Source: Erythrobacter sp. (GTDB lineage Bacteria > Pseudomonadota > Alphaproteobacteria > Sphingomonadales > Sphingomonadaceae). Taken from it: a stretch of 64,000 nucleotides of DNA. The translations under genes and the position numbers were made by a program. The first letter of the stretch is position 1. Each line of letters opens with the position of its first letter. Location of the stretch: contig JAHEBH010000008.1 of assembly GCA_024642335.1 (NCBI GenBank), positions 1-64,000 on the forward strand. The letters are read 5' to 3'. Below are positions 26,069-34,632 of the stretch, one piece after another. A model generated the notes under the pieces. That model was not told where the DNA came from. It saw nothing but the letters and a program-made list of their open reading frames with translations, and did no database searches.

Positions 26069-26094
26069 ATAACCGTAACACCTGTTAGCGTTAT
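26069..26094. promoter_or_regulatory. Candidate MarR operator, site 3, nested palindrome at its own promoter
   Basis: The inner palindrome TAACA-CC-TGTTA (26076-26087) is enclosed by a second inverted pair, ATAAC (26069-26073) and GTTAT (26090-26094), with exactly the same centre. It lies between the divergent MarR and carotenoid oxygenase genes. The double arrangement could give tighter binding than the other three sites. Confidence 0.65.
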
Positions 26095-26143
26095 TGGCGA
26101 GGAATCAGAACCACACTTCACCAGATTTGAGAGGACCAGGGGC

Positions 26144-27628
26144 ATGTCGGCCTTTCCGCAAACCATTCACTTCATCGGCACCAACACTCCGCGCCGGGTC
26201 GAGATGTCGGTCCGCAACCTCGAGGTCGAAGGAGAAATCCCCGCAGAGGTCAATGGCGCCTTCTTCCGCGCCGTACCGGACAATGCCCATGCACCAATGT
26301 TCGAGGACGACATCGCGCTCAACCACGATGGCATGATCGGCCGTTTCAACATCGCGAATGGCGCTGTCGATTTCGACCTCAAATATGTCGAGACCGAACG
26401 GTATCTGCTGGAGAAGGAGGCGCGCCGCGCACTGTTCGGCAAGTATCGCAACCCTTTCACCGACGATCCCAGCGTAGCAGGCAAGGACCGCACCGTCGCC
26501 AACACCACGCCTGTCTGGCACGCGGGCCGCCTGTTCATGACCAAGGAAGACGGGCGCGGTTACGAGGTCAATCCGCACACTTTGGAGACAGTCGGCAGGT
26601 GGGATTACGAGGGCAAGTTGCGTTCGCAGACCTTCACCGCCCACCCGCGCATCGACGATGTAACGGGCGAACTGTTCTTCTTCGGTTATGAAGCAGGCGG
26701 ATTGTGCGACCCGCACGTGGCCTATTGCATCGCCGACAAGGATGGCAATCTCGTCAAGGAACAATGGTTCGAGCAGCCCTATCTCTCGACCATTCACGAC
26801 TTCGTGATCACACAGAAATACGCGATCTGGCCGATCTTCCCCACGCTGGCCGACCTCGACCGGATCAAGGCAGGCGGCGCGCACTGGGCGCACCACCAGG
26901 ACCTGCCGAGCTATATCGGCATCATGCCGCGCTATGGCGATGTGTCGGAAATGAAGTGGATCAAGGGCCCGATCGGCGTCTCCTGCTTCCATGAGGTGAA
27001 CGCTTATGACGATGGCGACGAGGTCCATATCGACCTGTGCCTGACTAATACCAACGCCTTCCAGTTCATGCGCGAGGCGGGCGGCGTCCACATCGCGCAG
27101 CAGGATATCCAGGGCGCGCTCACCCGCTGGACGATCGACATGAGCAAGGACAATCCGGAAATCGTGGAACGTCCCATCGGCCCTCCCGGCGACCTGTGCC
27201 GTCTGGCCGATGCGGACCAGGGCCGTCCATACAACCGGGCCTGGTATCTTTCCATGAACCCCCAGGCCAAGGGGCCGCCCATGCTCGGCGGTCCGGTAGG
27301 CGCGAATTTCAACTGCCTGTTCCGCATCGAGCCGGGCAATGGCCGTGTGACCATGATGGAGACCCCGCCGGGCGGCGCAATCAGCGAGCCGGCCCATGTC
27401 GTCTCCTCCGAGCCCGGCCACGGCGGCTGGCTGGTCATGGTGATAGATGTCCCCAACGGTCCTCCCGGCGGCAATCCGGCAGACTATTCCTCCGAGTTGT
27501 GGGTGGTGGAAGCCGACGCAGTGGAAAACGGCCCCATCGCGCGCGTGAAAACCGGCCTCGCCTTGCGCAGCCAGGTCCACGGCACATGGGTCAGCCGCGC
27601 CAAACTGGACAATAGCCGGATCAGCTAG
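26144..27628 (+). CDS. Carotenoid oxygenase family protein, lignostilbene dioxygenase type
   Basis: 494 residues. The four Fe(II) histidines are H167 (TAHPRID), H218 (TIHDFV), H283 (CFHEVNAY) and H479 (VHGTW). No signal peptide. It is clearly paralogous to the protein at 754 but a little longer, with a proline/glycine-rich loop (PPGGAISEPAHVV) before the last strand. ATG follows GAGGACCAGGGG. Divergent from the MarR/NTF2-like pair and probably controlled by the nested palindrome. Expected reaction: oxidative cleavage of a stilbene-type double bond to two aromatic aldehydes. Confidence 0.88.
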   Translation: MSAFPQTIHFIGTNTPRRVEMSVRNLEVEGEIPAEVNGAFFRAVPDNAHAPMFEDDIALNHDGMIGRFNIANGAVDFDLKYVETERYLLEKEARRALFGKYRNPFTDDPSVAGKDRTVANTTPVWHAGRLFMTKEDGRGYEVNPHTLETVGRWDYEGKLRSQTFTAHPRIDDVTGELFFFGYEAGGLCDPHVAYCIADKDGNLVKEQWFEQPYLSTIHDFVITQKYAIWPIFPTLADLDRIKAGGAHWAHHQDLPSYIGIMPRYGDVSEMKWIKGPIGVSCFHEVNAYDDGDEVHIDLCLTNTNAFQFMREAGGVHIAQQDIQGALTRWTIDMSKDNPEIVERPIGPPGDLCRLADADQGRPYNRAWYLSMNPQAKGPPMLGGPVGANFNCLFRIEPGNGRVTMMETPPGGAISEPAHVVSSEPGHGGWLVMVIDVPNGPPGGNPADYSSELWVVEADAVENGPIARVKTGLALRSQVHGTWVSRAKLDNSRIS

Positions 27629-27706
27629 TCCGGATAATTTGCGACAAAGGAGCATCTTGCAACGCGCGGCCTGTCAGGCATACTCGACCGCCTAGGGGAG
27701 AGTCTG

Positions 27707-28747
27707 ATGAAATACGCTTTGTTTGCATCCGCACTGGGCCTGGCCGTGATGGCGAGCCCGGCCGTCGCGCAATTCACTGCTGAAGAAGAAGAAGCCATGA
27801 TGGAGGCGCGCTTCGATGCCCCTCCCGCCGGGTGGGAAGTGCCGCGCACCGATTGGGGCGATCCTGACCTGCGCGGCAAATGGCCGATCGATTACCTCGC
27901 CGGTACGCCGCGCACACGCTCCCCGCAATTCGGTGATCGCCGTTTCCTGACTGACGAGGAATACGCCGCGGCGTTCGACACTGCCGAAGACATGCGCGCG
28001 CGCTATGACGAGGAAGAAGACGCCAACATGATGGCGATGGGTCACTGGAACGAGCGCGGCCATCCGCTGCGCCAGACGTCGCTGACCATGGAGCCGGCCA
28101 ATGGCCAGATGCCGCCGCAGACCGAGGAAGGCAGGCGCCGCTCAGCAGCCGAAAAGACCAGCTGGAACACCTATGTGTTCGAAACGATGGACGATTTCGG
28201 CGTGTTCGACCGGTGCCTGACGCGCGGCATGCCCGGCTCCATGCTGCCCGGGGCCTATAATATGGGGATCGAGATCTTCCAGTCGCCCGGCCTCGTGGCG
28301 ATCACCGTGGAGATGATCCACGAAACGCGCATGGTCTACCTCGACGGGCGCGATCCGCCGCCAGCCAATATGCACTACGACCTGGGCTATTCGATCGGCC
28401 ATTGGGAAGGCGACACGCTGGTGATCGAGACCACCAATTTCCGCCCGCTGATGTCCGGCGGCAACAGCGACCAGATGCGCATCGTCGAGCACCTCACCAT
28501 GAAGAACCCCGGCCAGATCCATTATGAGGCCTGGGTCGAGGATCCGGTGGTACTGACCGGGCCCTACAAGCTCGATTTCCCCTGGGTGCGTAATGACGAT
28601 TACGGCATGTACGAATATGCCTGCCACGAAGGCAACGTGCAGGTCCGCGGCTATATCATGTCGACCTCGCCCCGCTTTGCCGAACAGCGAGCGGCAGTAT
28701 GGCGCTCGCGCGGCGAAGAGCCGGAATCGGGAGTTCCCGTCAGGTGA
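27707..28747 (+). CDS. Secreted protein of unknown function
   Basis: 346 residues. A signal peptide ends SPAVAQ. The mature part includes DWGDPDLRGKW, RCLTRGMPGSMLPG and, near residue 225, GYSIGHWEGDTLVIETTNF. The last pattern is shared by a large uncharacterised family of secreted bacterial proteins that I know only as hypothetical. Only two cysteines remain after processing. It follows the carotenoid oxygenase by 78 bases and overlaps the next gene by GTGA, so it is part of the same transcript. A periplasmic binding or enzymatic role in aromatic catabolism is a guess. Confidence 0.7.
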   Translation: MKYALFASALGLAVMASPAVAQFTAEEEEAMMEARFDAPPAGWEVPRTDWGDPDLRGKWPIDYLAGTPRTRSPQFGDRRFLTDEEYAAAFDTAEDMRARYDEEEDANMMAMGHWNERGHPLRQTSLTMEPANGQMPPQTEEGRRRSAAEKTSWNTYVFETMDDFGVFDRCLTRGMPGSMLPGAYNMGIEIFQSPGLVAITVEMIHETRMVYLDGRDPPPANMHYDLGYSIGHWEGDTLVIETTNFRPLMSGGNSDQMRIVEHLTMKNPGQIHYEAWVEDPVVLTGPYKLDFPWVRNDDYGMYEYACHEGNVQVRGYIMSTSPRFAEQRAAVWRSRGEEPESGVPVR

Positions 28748-29214
28748 GCGATACCGTTGAAGAGCCCGTGGATGAACTGCCCGGCCCGACACTCAAGTGG
28801 ATCTATCATCTCAGCCGCGTGATCTTCGGCGGCTGGTGGCTCTATTCCGGCGTCATGCCCTTCATCGATCCCGCCTGGCAGCCGCTGGGGCAGGAGCAGG
28901 CGGCAAGGGATTTCACGCTTGCCATGATCGACAGCGGGTTGATGACCTGGGTGAAGGTTGCCGAAATCGCATTGGGACTGCTGATACTGACCAACCGCAT
29001 GATGGTCTTTGCAGCGATTGCCATCGTGCCGATCAATTTCGTGATCCTCTATTGGAACTTCGTGCTCGATGAAGGCGCAGTCGAATACACGTTCGGCGCA
29101 CTGACCGTGCTGTTCAACGCCATCCTGATCTGGCCGTGGCGGCGCTACTACTGGCGTCTGTTTTCGTGGCGGGGTCGTCCCGATTTTTCGACCGAGCCGG
29201 GAATTCAGGATTGA
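28744..29214 (+). CDS. DoxX-like four-helix membrane protein
   Basis: 156 residues from a GTG at 28744 that overlaps the previous stop (GTGA). Four hydrophobic segments are visible (VIFGGWWLYSGVMPF, VAEIALGLLILT, VFAAIAIVPINFVILYW, FGALTVLFNAILIWPW), with the DoxX-like layout. Members of this group are often small quinone-linked or accessory membrane proteins. Being translationally coupled to a secreted unknown protein suggests the two work together at the membrane. No specific function can be assigned. Confidence 0.7.
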   Translation: MSDTVEEPVDELPGPTLKWIYHLSRVIFGGWWLYSGVMPFIDPAWQPLGQEQAARDFTLAMIDSGLMTWVKVAEIALGLLILTNRMMVFAAIAIVPINFVILYWNFVLDEGAVEYTFGALTVLFNAILIWPWRRYYWRLFSWRGRPDFSTEPGIQD

Positions 29215-29248
29215 TTTGGCAGGGTCTCAAATTGGGAGAGACAAGAAA

Positions 29249-30217
29249 ATGAGGAAATTGACGGGATTGCTCCTGGCGGGTGCTGCCGTGGCCGCTTCGG
29301 CTCCGGCACAGGCCGATCACCACGAGAGCGCGTGCGACCGGCAATGCCTGATCGATCTTTCGGATGCCTATGCCAATGCGCTGATCGCGGACAACGCCTC
29401 GTCCCTTCCCTGGGCCGATGATGCTGTGATCATGGAGGCTCTGGCGCCGATCGGTGCAGGCGAAGGGGCGTTCGACACGATCACCGGCGACGGCAGTGAC
29501 GATTTTGCTGTTCATGTCGCGGATCCCGTCAGCAAGCAGGTGGGCCTGCTGAAGATGATGGTGGAGGGCGAAACGCCGGTTCTGGTCGGCATCCGTCTGC
29601 AGCTGAACGAGGCAGGCGCGATCGAGGAAGCAGAGCACCTGATCGCACGCGACTTGTCGGAGCGGCAGCTGGCCAATCTGCAGGCGCCGCGCCCCGGACT
29701 GCAGCGCAAGGTGCCCGAACTCTATGCCGATTCACGCGGAAGGCTGCTGTGGCTGGGCGAGTCTTATTATGACGCGCTGGATTCCAACAACTCCAAATTC
29801 TCCAATATGGCGGATGATTGTGTGCGCCACGAGAATGGCATCCAGACAGCGCGCAATGGCTTTACCCGCCCGGGGATGGAAGAAAGCGAATTGTCCTATC
29901 TCGGCGGGCTCGGTTGCGCGGCGCAGATGGACACCAATATGTGGGAATATATCGACACGATTGAAAACCGCCGGGTCGAGATCGCCGACACCGCAACCGG
30001 TCTGGTCTGGGGTATGAGCCATTTCCATCATGACATGGCAGAGAACACCATACCGCTGATCGGCGTGCCCTTTGCCACCGAACGCGACATGAGCAGGTTC
30101 AACGCTTTCGACATGCCCGCCATCCATATCTACAAGATCTGGGGCGGTGCAATCCACGAGATCGAGGCGCTCGGCATCGTCGCGCCTTACCAGTCGGAAC
30201 ACAGTTTCGCGGATTGA
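29249..30217 (+). CDS. DUF8021-like two-domain NTF2-like protein (paralogue 2, secreted)
   Basis: 322 residues with a signal peptide ending PAQA. The N-terminal unit opens CDRQCLIDLSDAYANAL; the C-terminal unit has YYDALDSNNSKF, DDCVRHENGIQTA, CAAQM, ENRRVEIADTATGLVWG and HFHHD. It is most like paralogue 4 (37834): both have ANLQ(A/T)PR and end in an IHEIEA-type strand. Start at 29249 follows GGGAGAG. It closes the carotenoid-oxygenase operon and is followed by a strong terminator. A periplasmic enzyme or binding protein for an aromatic substrate is the working idea. Confidence 0.75.
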   Translation: MRKLTGLLLAGAAVAASAPAQADHHESACDRQCLIDLSDAYANALIADNASSLPWADDAVIMEALAPIGAGEGAFDTITGDGSDDFAVHVADPVSKQVGLLKMMVEGETPVLVGIRLQLNEAGAIEEAEHLIARDLSERQLANLQAPRPGLQRKVPELYADSRGRLLWLGESYYDALDSNNSKFSNMADDCVRHENGIQTARNGFTRPGMEESELSYLGGLGCAAQMDTNMWEYIDTIENRRVEIADTATGLVWGMSHFHHDMAENTIPLIGVPFATERDMSRFNAFDMPAIHIYKIWGGAIHEIEALGIVAPYQSEHSFAD

Positions 30218-30242
30218 TCGAAGCAATCTGCTTGCCGAAAAA

Positions 30243-30282
30243 GAAGAAGGGCGGGGAGGCATATTGCTTCCCCGCCCTCTTC
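30243..30282. terminator. Intrinsic terminator between convergent genes
   Basis: GAAGAAGGGCGGGGAGGC and GCTTCCCCGCCCTCTTC pair across a five-base loop with a 16-17 bp stem. It lies between the convergent DUF8021-like and DUF1097 genes. An A-rich run before and a pyrimidine-rich end after it suit termination from both sides. Confidence 0.8.
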
Positions 30283-30319
30283 ATTGCGACCCCAGAGGGC
30301 TGGCGCCTTGTCAGGCAGA

Positions 30320-30835
30320 TCAGCCTGCGCCTGATTCCTTCTTGGTCAGAATGCCGGCAAGCTTCTCCGAAACGATGCCGAACACTGCACCGATAATGAC
30401 CGAGACGACCGTCGGCACCCATGCGCCAACGGGGTCCATTCCTTCTTCGCCAGCCATCAGGAATGTCGCACCGGCGACTGCGGCAAAGCCGTAAACGCTG
30501 GCGGGAATTGTCGCGAGCAGCGGAATCCTGCTGGCAAGGCAGATCACGAATGCGCCGAGGCCGACGGCCACCGGACCGGCAAAATCACCCAGGCCAGCGA
30601 GCGGGCCCATCAGCGCGAGAATGGCAGCAGAGCCGACTGCTGCGCCAAAGCCCATGCCAACGATTGCAGTGGTCATGCCCTTCGGGCCTGCACCCGAATG
30701 GAAATGGCACCCCCAGGCGATGAAACTGACCCATACAAGACCCGGCAGAAACTCAGCCAAGGGTACGCCGAACAACCAGGTATCCACCACGGCGAGCACG
30801 CCAACCGACACCGCAAGTGCAAGATATGCTGACAT
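30320..30835 (-). CDS. DUF1097-family membrane protein
   Basis: 171 residues with about five hydrophobic segments. LAVSVGVLAVVDTWLFGVPL, FIAWGCHFHSGAGPKGMTTAIVGMGFGA and ASVYGFAA match the DUF1097 family (YcdZ-like), whose role is unknown. The ATG at 30835 has GGGAGGG eight bases upstream. It is monocistronic, with a terminator downstream and a 357-base divergent region upstream. Confidence 0.78.
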   Translation of the reverse strand: MSAYLALAVSVGVLAVVDTWLFGVPLAEFLPGLVWVSFIAWGCHFHSGAGPKGMTTAIVGMGFGAAVGSAAILALMGPLAGLGDFAGPVAVGLGAFVICLASRIPLLATIPASVYGFAAVAGATFLMAGEEGMDPVGAWVPTVVSVIIGAVFGIVSEKLAGILTKKESGAG

Positions 30836-31192
30836 CAAATAATCCCTCCCGAACAATTTCTTCTTGTTGTCCGCCCCGGTTCCCCCGGCAGCAGTTCGGC
30901 GGAGATTAGTGCAAGGGCCTTATGTGGTAAATAGGCATGGTGGATAAACGACCTATTGCGCAACAAATGTGCGGTAAACTTCTGTTTTTAAATATGTTTC
31001 TTGACGCCTGCGGAAAGAAGGCTGTTTACCATTCCTGTTGCGGTGGCAGGCATATGGTCTGTGCAGCAGGAGATGGCCGCGATACGACATGCTGGTCAAC
31101 AATGCGCCATTGGGCGTCGGGCTCAGACTGCTCTCGCCACTTGCCTTCCTGCGGCGACCTGCGATGATCTGATCGAGAGAGGGAGAAATGCC
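30836..31192. other. Intergenic region, partly AT-rich, divergent promoter
   Basis: There is no convincing gene in these 357 bases; the 76-residue ORF at 30937 has no ribosome binding site or recognisable features. The stretch around 30920-31010 is clearly richer in A and T than its surroundings (for example CTGTTTTTAAATATG) and contains an AATAGG/CCTATT inverted pair. It must hold the promoters for DUF1097 and for the SnoaL lipoprotein. Nothing more specific can be read. Confidence 0.5.
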
Positions 31193-31783
31193 ATGAAGAT
31201 TCCAGCCATTGCCACCGCCGCATTCGCCAGCCTGGCGCTCACCGCCTGCGGTGATGCTACGATCACGGCCGAACTTGATCCGGGCCTTCAGGAAGTGGTC
31301 GACAAAGCCGCGATCGAGGAATTGCTGGTCAGCTATTATTCGCATTTCGGCGGCACCGAGAATGAGGATTTCGGTGCCTATTACACCGAGGATGCGATCT
31401 TCGATGTGAACGGCATCGTTTCCACCGGGCGTGAGGAAATTGTCGGCCTGTACAACAATGCCGAAGAAGCGGGGGAAGACGAAGGCGAAGAGGCTGCGGC
31501 GGAACCGTCCGGCCAGTTCCGCATGATGGCCACCAATATCGAAATCGACATTGACGGTGACACTGCAACCGCCAGACTGCTGTGGACCGGGGTCATGAAT
31601 TCCGACCCCTTTGCGCCGCCGACCGTGGTGGAACAGGGCCGCGAGTATGACAAGTTCGTGCGCGCGGAAGACGGGAGCTGGCTCATCAGCCACCGCGTTG
31701 TGGTCGCCGATAGCGGCATTCCGGAATTCTATGCGGCGAACTATGAGCCACGCCCGGATTTCAGCTTTGACGAGGCTGAATAG
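31193..31783 (+). CDS. SnoaL-like lipoprotein
   Basis: 196 residues. The signal MKIPAIATAAFASLALTAC predicts a lipid-anchored periplasmic protein. The domain has AIEELLVSYYSHFGGTENEDFGAYYTEDAIF, an acidic insert (EEAGEDEGEEAAAE) and DKFVRAEDGSWLISHRVVVAD, typical of SnoaL_4-type NTF2 folds. The ATG at 31193 is set by the signal peptide and GGGAGAAA upstream. It stands alone, convergent to a truncated hemoglobin gene. Substrate unknown. Confidence 0.78.
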   Translation: MKIPAIATAAFASLALTACGDATITAELDPGLQEVVDKAAIEELLVSYYSHFGGTENEDFGAYYTEDAIFDVNGIVSTGREEIVGLYNNAEEAGEDEGEEAAAEPSGQFRMMATNIEIDIDGDTATARLLWTGVMNSDPFAPPTVVEQGREYDKFVRAEDGSWLISHRVVVADSGIPEFYAANYEPRPDFSFDEAE

Positions 31784-31798
31784 CTCCGATCCGTCGCG

Positions 31799-32158
31799 TC
31801 AGACGCGCACGACGTCCGGCCTCAGCTGGTAGAAGATGTAGAGGACTTCGGCCTTCTCGCCTTCGCCGATTCCGTTCTTGGCAAGGGCATCCATGACGTC
31901 GTCGACCACCGCCATGAACTCCTCATCCGAGATGTTCATGCCGCGGTGGGCGTCGAGCATGCTCTTGCCCTCATAGACCTGCGGACCGCCAGAGCCGGTA
32001 ATGAAGAAGTCGGCTGCCTTCTGCTTCAAGGCCGGGATGTCGCTATCGGCAAATCGTTTGCCCACCTCGGGATTGGCCGCATGGTTGTCCACCACATCCG
32101 CTGCGATGCTGGTAATGCCGTCCGTGCCGCCCAGCCGCTCATATAGAGATTGCGCCAT
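31799..32158 (-). CDS. Group I truncated hemoglobin
   Basis: 119 residues, the usual size. SLYERLGGTDGITSIAADVV opens the fold, the proximal heme ligand is H71 (DAHRGMNIS) and the FFITGSGGPQVYEG region is standard for the group. These proteins bind O2 or NO and may detoxify NO or buffer oxygen for oxygenases. ATG follows CGGGAGG. It is convergent with the SnoaL lipoprotein and 63 bases downstream of the GyrI-like gene. Confidence 0.9.
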   Translation of the reverse strand: MAQSLYERLGGTDGITSIAADVVDNHAANPEVGKRFADSDIPALKQKAADFFITGSGGPQVYEGKSMLDAHRGMNISDEEFMAVVDDVMDALAKNGIGEGEKAEVLYIFYQLRPDVVRV

Positions 32159-32221
32159 ATCCTGCCTCCCGAGTCTGATCGGGCGGCACTATTGCAGCAC
32201 AGATTATCGGCCACAATCCCG

Positions 32222-32845
32222 TCATATTGCCGGTTTGACCGGCTGTCGCAGCACAGTGCGCAGTTTCTCGGGCGCAGTGCGGCGCGGATCGGAGAGGTAT
32301 ATCTCGTGATGATGGCCGTTAAAGGTCAGGCCGCGTTCGGGCAGGATTTCCTCGTGCAATTGCGCCAGTTTCAGGCCTTCTTCGGAAAAGGGTCCCAGAT
32401 GAAGGTGCTGCATGGACAGCCCTTCCTCCAGCGCCTCCATCCGCAGCCTTGAGAAATCGAGACTGGGCTTCTTCCTGGCCTGCGTGGCCAGTGCGGCGTC
32501 GACATGGTCCTGCGTGATCCAGTCGGGCAGCATGATCATGAGGGTCCAGCGCCATTCCTCGCGCCTGCCGTCCTGCACATATGCGTTGAAGTCCTCGGCC
32601 CACCATAGACCTTCGAGCGGAGGCACACCATAGTCGCGGCCTAGTTCCAGCTTGCTGTAGAACTTTGTGCCATAGGCGGCAGGGTAAAGCACCTCCAGCG
32701 CTGCAACATACTCCACCCCGCCCGGCTCGCGTTGCCCATCGACCATCATATAGTTGAGAGCTGGGAAGGTAACCTCCTCCCAGCCCGACTTGCTGGCCGA
32801 GAAGTAGTCTTTGAGCTCGCGCTTGAGATCGATCTTGTTCGCCAT
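32222..32845 (-). CDS. GyrI-like small-molecule-binding domain protein
   Basis: 207 residues. KIDLKRELKDYFSASKSGWEEVTFPALNYMMVDGQ, YPAAYGTKFYSKLE, WWAEDF and LHLGPFSEEG are characteristic of the stand-alone GyrI-like (COG4832) proteins, relatives of the effector domain of AraC/BmrR regulators; some hydrolyse or bind cytotoxic small molecules. ATG at 32845 follows GGAGGG. There is no DNA-binding domain. Location in an aromatic cluster suggests binding of a phenolic, which is inference. Confidence 0.85.
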   Translation of the reverse strand: MANKIDLKRELKDYFSASKSGWEEVTFPALNYMMVDGQREPGGVEYVAALEVLYPAAYGTKFYSKLELGRDYGVPPLEGLWWAEDFNAYVQDGRREEWRWTLMIMLPDWITQDHVDAALATQARKKPSLDFSRLRMEALEEGLSMQHLHLGPFSEEGLKLAQLHEEILPERGLTFNGHHHEIYLSDPRRTAPEKLRTVLRQPVKPAI

Positions 32846-32941
32846 CACTCCCTCCTGTTCGCAAGGACCAAGGGGCTAGGCCACATCCTTAGTATGCCTA
32901 GACGGTTAGCGACATTCCGCGATCAACTTACGGTGAGCCGA

Positions 32942-33472
32942 TCAGGTCAGCGCGTAATAGCGCAGGCGATTGCCCTCAGTCCGACGCTCGCCAACGCCGA
33001 TGAACACGTGTTTGGTCAGCCAGTCGTGCTTGCCCGCAGCGCATTCGAAGCTGGTCTGGCTGCGGAGGTAATATTCCTCATGCGGAACGGTTGGGCCGTT
33101 GTTGAACGCCCAGTCGCGCAGCCGCTCCATCGTGTCGGGCTTGCGGCCCCACAGGAAGCCCTTGTTCTGCAGCATGATGGTTGTGCCATCATCCTCTTGC
33201 AGAAGGTATCGCGCATCGAGGCAGGCAACGTCATCGCCGCGCCAATAGGCATAGTCGCCGCCCGAGCCGGGTATCGCCTTGCCCTTCAGCAGCGGGCCTT
33301 CGAACGTGCCGCCCTGCACCAGCACGGCAGTGCGCATGCCGCCGCCGGGCAGCGGGGCCATGGAATAGGCTTCCGGAAAGTCCAGGCGGACTTCCATCAC
33401 CAGTTCGAGGCGGGGATTGTCGAGCACCGAAAAGGGCGCGGAAAAGGGCGTGGTGTCTGAGAATTCTGTCAT
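32942..33472 (-). CDS. DUF3237 protein, candidate decarboxylase of the phenylcoumaran pathway
   Basis: 176 residues matching DUF3237: RLELVMEVRLDFPEAY, RTAVLVQGGTFEGPLLKG, then EEYYLRSQTSFECAAGKHDWLTKHVFIGVG. ATG at 33472 is two bases after the SDR stop. I recall that PhcF and PhcG, the decarboxylases that open the phenylcoumaran ring in dehydrodiconiferyl alcohol catabolism of Sphingobium SYK-6, carry this domain; that memory should be checked. The gene ends a GMC oxidoreductase - NTF2-like - SDR - DUF3237 operon, which would fit that pathway. Confidence 0.8.
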   Translation of the reverse strand: MTEFSDTTPFSAPFSVLDNPRLELVMEVRLDFPEAYSMAPLPGGGMRTAVLVQGGTFEGPLLKGKAIPGSGGDYAYWRGDDVACLDARYLLQEDDGTTIMLQNKGFLWGRKPDTMERLRDWAFNNGPTVPHEEYYLRSQTSFECAAGKHDWLTKHVFIGVGERRTEGNRLRYYALT

Positions 33473-33474
33473 GA

Positions 33475-34224
33475 TCAACTCAAGTTTATCAGGCCGCCAT
33501 CGACGAGGATATCTTCCCCGGTGATGAAGCTGGCATCGTCACTGGCGAGGAAGAGCACGGCCTTGGCGACCTCCTCGCTCTCGCCCATGCGGTGCATGGG
33601 AATGTTCTGGATCATCATTTCCTTCAGCTTCTCCACCTCTTCCGGACCCATGCCGGGATTGCGGTGGAGCAGCGGCGTATCGATGGGCCCCGGGCTCACC
33701 ATGTTGAGGCGGATCTTGCGCGGCAGAAGTTCGCGCGCGAAAACCTTCATCGCCATCGCAAGGCCTGCCTTGGCGGCAGCATAGGTGCCGTTGCCTTCCA
33801 GCGGGCCATGCGCGCCGATGGATCCGGTGACGACAATCGAGCCGCCCTCGCCCATGATTCGCACGGCCTTTTGCAAAGCAAAGACACAGCCTTTCAGGTT
33901 GATCGCGTGGACGAAGTCCCAGTCTTGTTCGGTGATCGCTTCGAGCGGAGCGAAGCCGCCGACGCCCGCGTTGATGTAGAGCACGTCGATCCGTCCATCT
34001 GCCTCCTCGACCGCTTTCACCACTGCCTCGGTGGAGGCAATATCGGCAATGTCGGCCTGGTAACCGCTCGATCCCGGGATGCTGGCCACTGCGGCATCGA
34101 TGGTCTGCTGGTTGCGGCCCGTCAGGTGCACCTTCGCGCCTTCCGCCGCAAAGGCCTGCGCGGCAGCAAGCCCCATGCCGCTATTGCCGCCAAGTACGAG
34201 GACGATCTTGTCCTGGAAACGCAT
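33475..34224 (-). CDS. Short-chain dehydrogenase/reductase
   Basis: 249 residues, classical SDR. GGNSGMG is the cofactor loop, INAGVGG the second motif, TGSIGAHG and TYAAAKAG hold the catalytic Ser, Tyr and Lys, and SPGPIDTPL follows. TGRNQQT after the second strand suggests NADP(H). It lies third in the GMC operon, with 14 bases to the gene before and two to the one after. It probably interconverts an alcohol and a carbonyl on an aromatic dimer. Confidence 0.88.
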   Translation of the reverse strand: MRFQDKIVLVLGGNSGMGLAAAQAFAAEGAKVHLTGRNQQTIDAAVASIPGSSGYQADIADIASTEAVVKAVEEADGRIDVLYINAGVGGFAPLEAITEQDWDFVHAINLKGCVFALQKAVRIMGEGGSIVVTGSIGAHGPLEGNGTYAAAKAGLAMAMKVFARELLPRKIRLNMVSPGPIDTPLLHRNPGMGPEEVEKLKEMMIQNIPMHRMGESEEVAKAVLFLASDDASFITGEDILVDGGLINLS

Positions 34225-34238
34225 CCCTGCTCCCCCAA

Positions 34239-34628
34239 TCAGAAAGGCGAGTTCGGGTTCGGCCCGCCTTCGACGACATCCTGCAACACATCCCAGTGTT
34301 CAACAATCATTCCGTCCTCGATCCGGAAGATATCGATCACTGCCCAGCCCAGGTCATCGGGCCAGCGCCGTACATGGTAGTGCACGGTCACATGATCGCC
34401 ATCGACAAAGGCGCGCTTCACATCGTGCACGGCCTGCGGAGTTTCGGCCTTGATAATGTCGAGGAAGGCCTTGAGCGCCTCGCGCCCGGGAGCGGTGAGC
34501 TGGCTATGCTGCACATAACCGGGCGCAATGAAGCGGTCGACGGCGGAGGAATCCATCGGGTTCAGAACCTGCTCGAACATGTCGAGCACGAGCTGGAGAT
34601 TGGTTTCTTCCTGATTGTCGCGACTCAT
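34239..34628 (-). CDS. SnoaL-like polyketide-cyclase-type protein
   Basis: 129 residues from the ATG at 34628, with TAGGAGT upstream; the ORF-track start lies inside the GMC gene. [37 protein letters not shown] and [22 protein letters not shown] match the SnoaL family of small NTF2-fold enzymes. Five bases separate it from the GMC oxidoreductase stop, so they are co-translated. It may act on the GMC product. Confidence 0.8.
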   Translation of the reverse strand: MSRDNQEETNLQLVLDMFEQVLNPMDSSAVDRFIAPGYVQHSQLTAPGREALKAFLDIIKAETPQAVHDVKRAFVDGDHVTVHYHVRRWPDDLGWAVIDIFRIEDGMIVEHWDVLQDVVEGGPNPNSPF

Positions 34629-34632
34629 ACTC

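Noticed and set aside
30937-31167. 76-residue ORF in a gap
   Set aside because: No ribosome binding site, no family resemblance, and AT-rich non-coding character.
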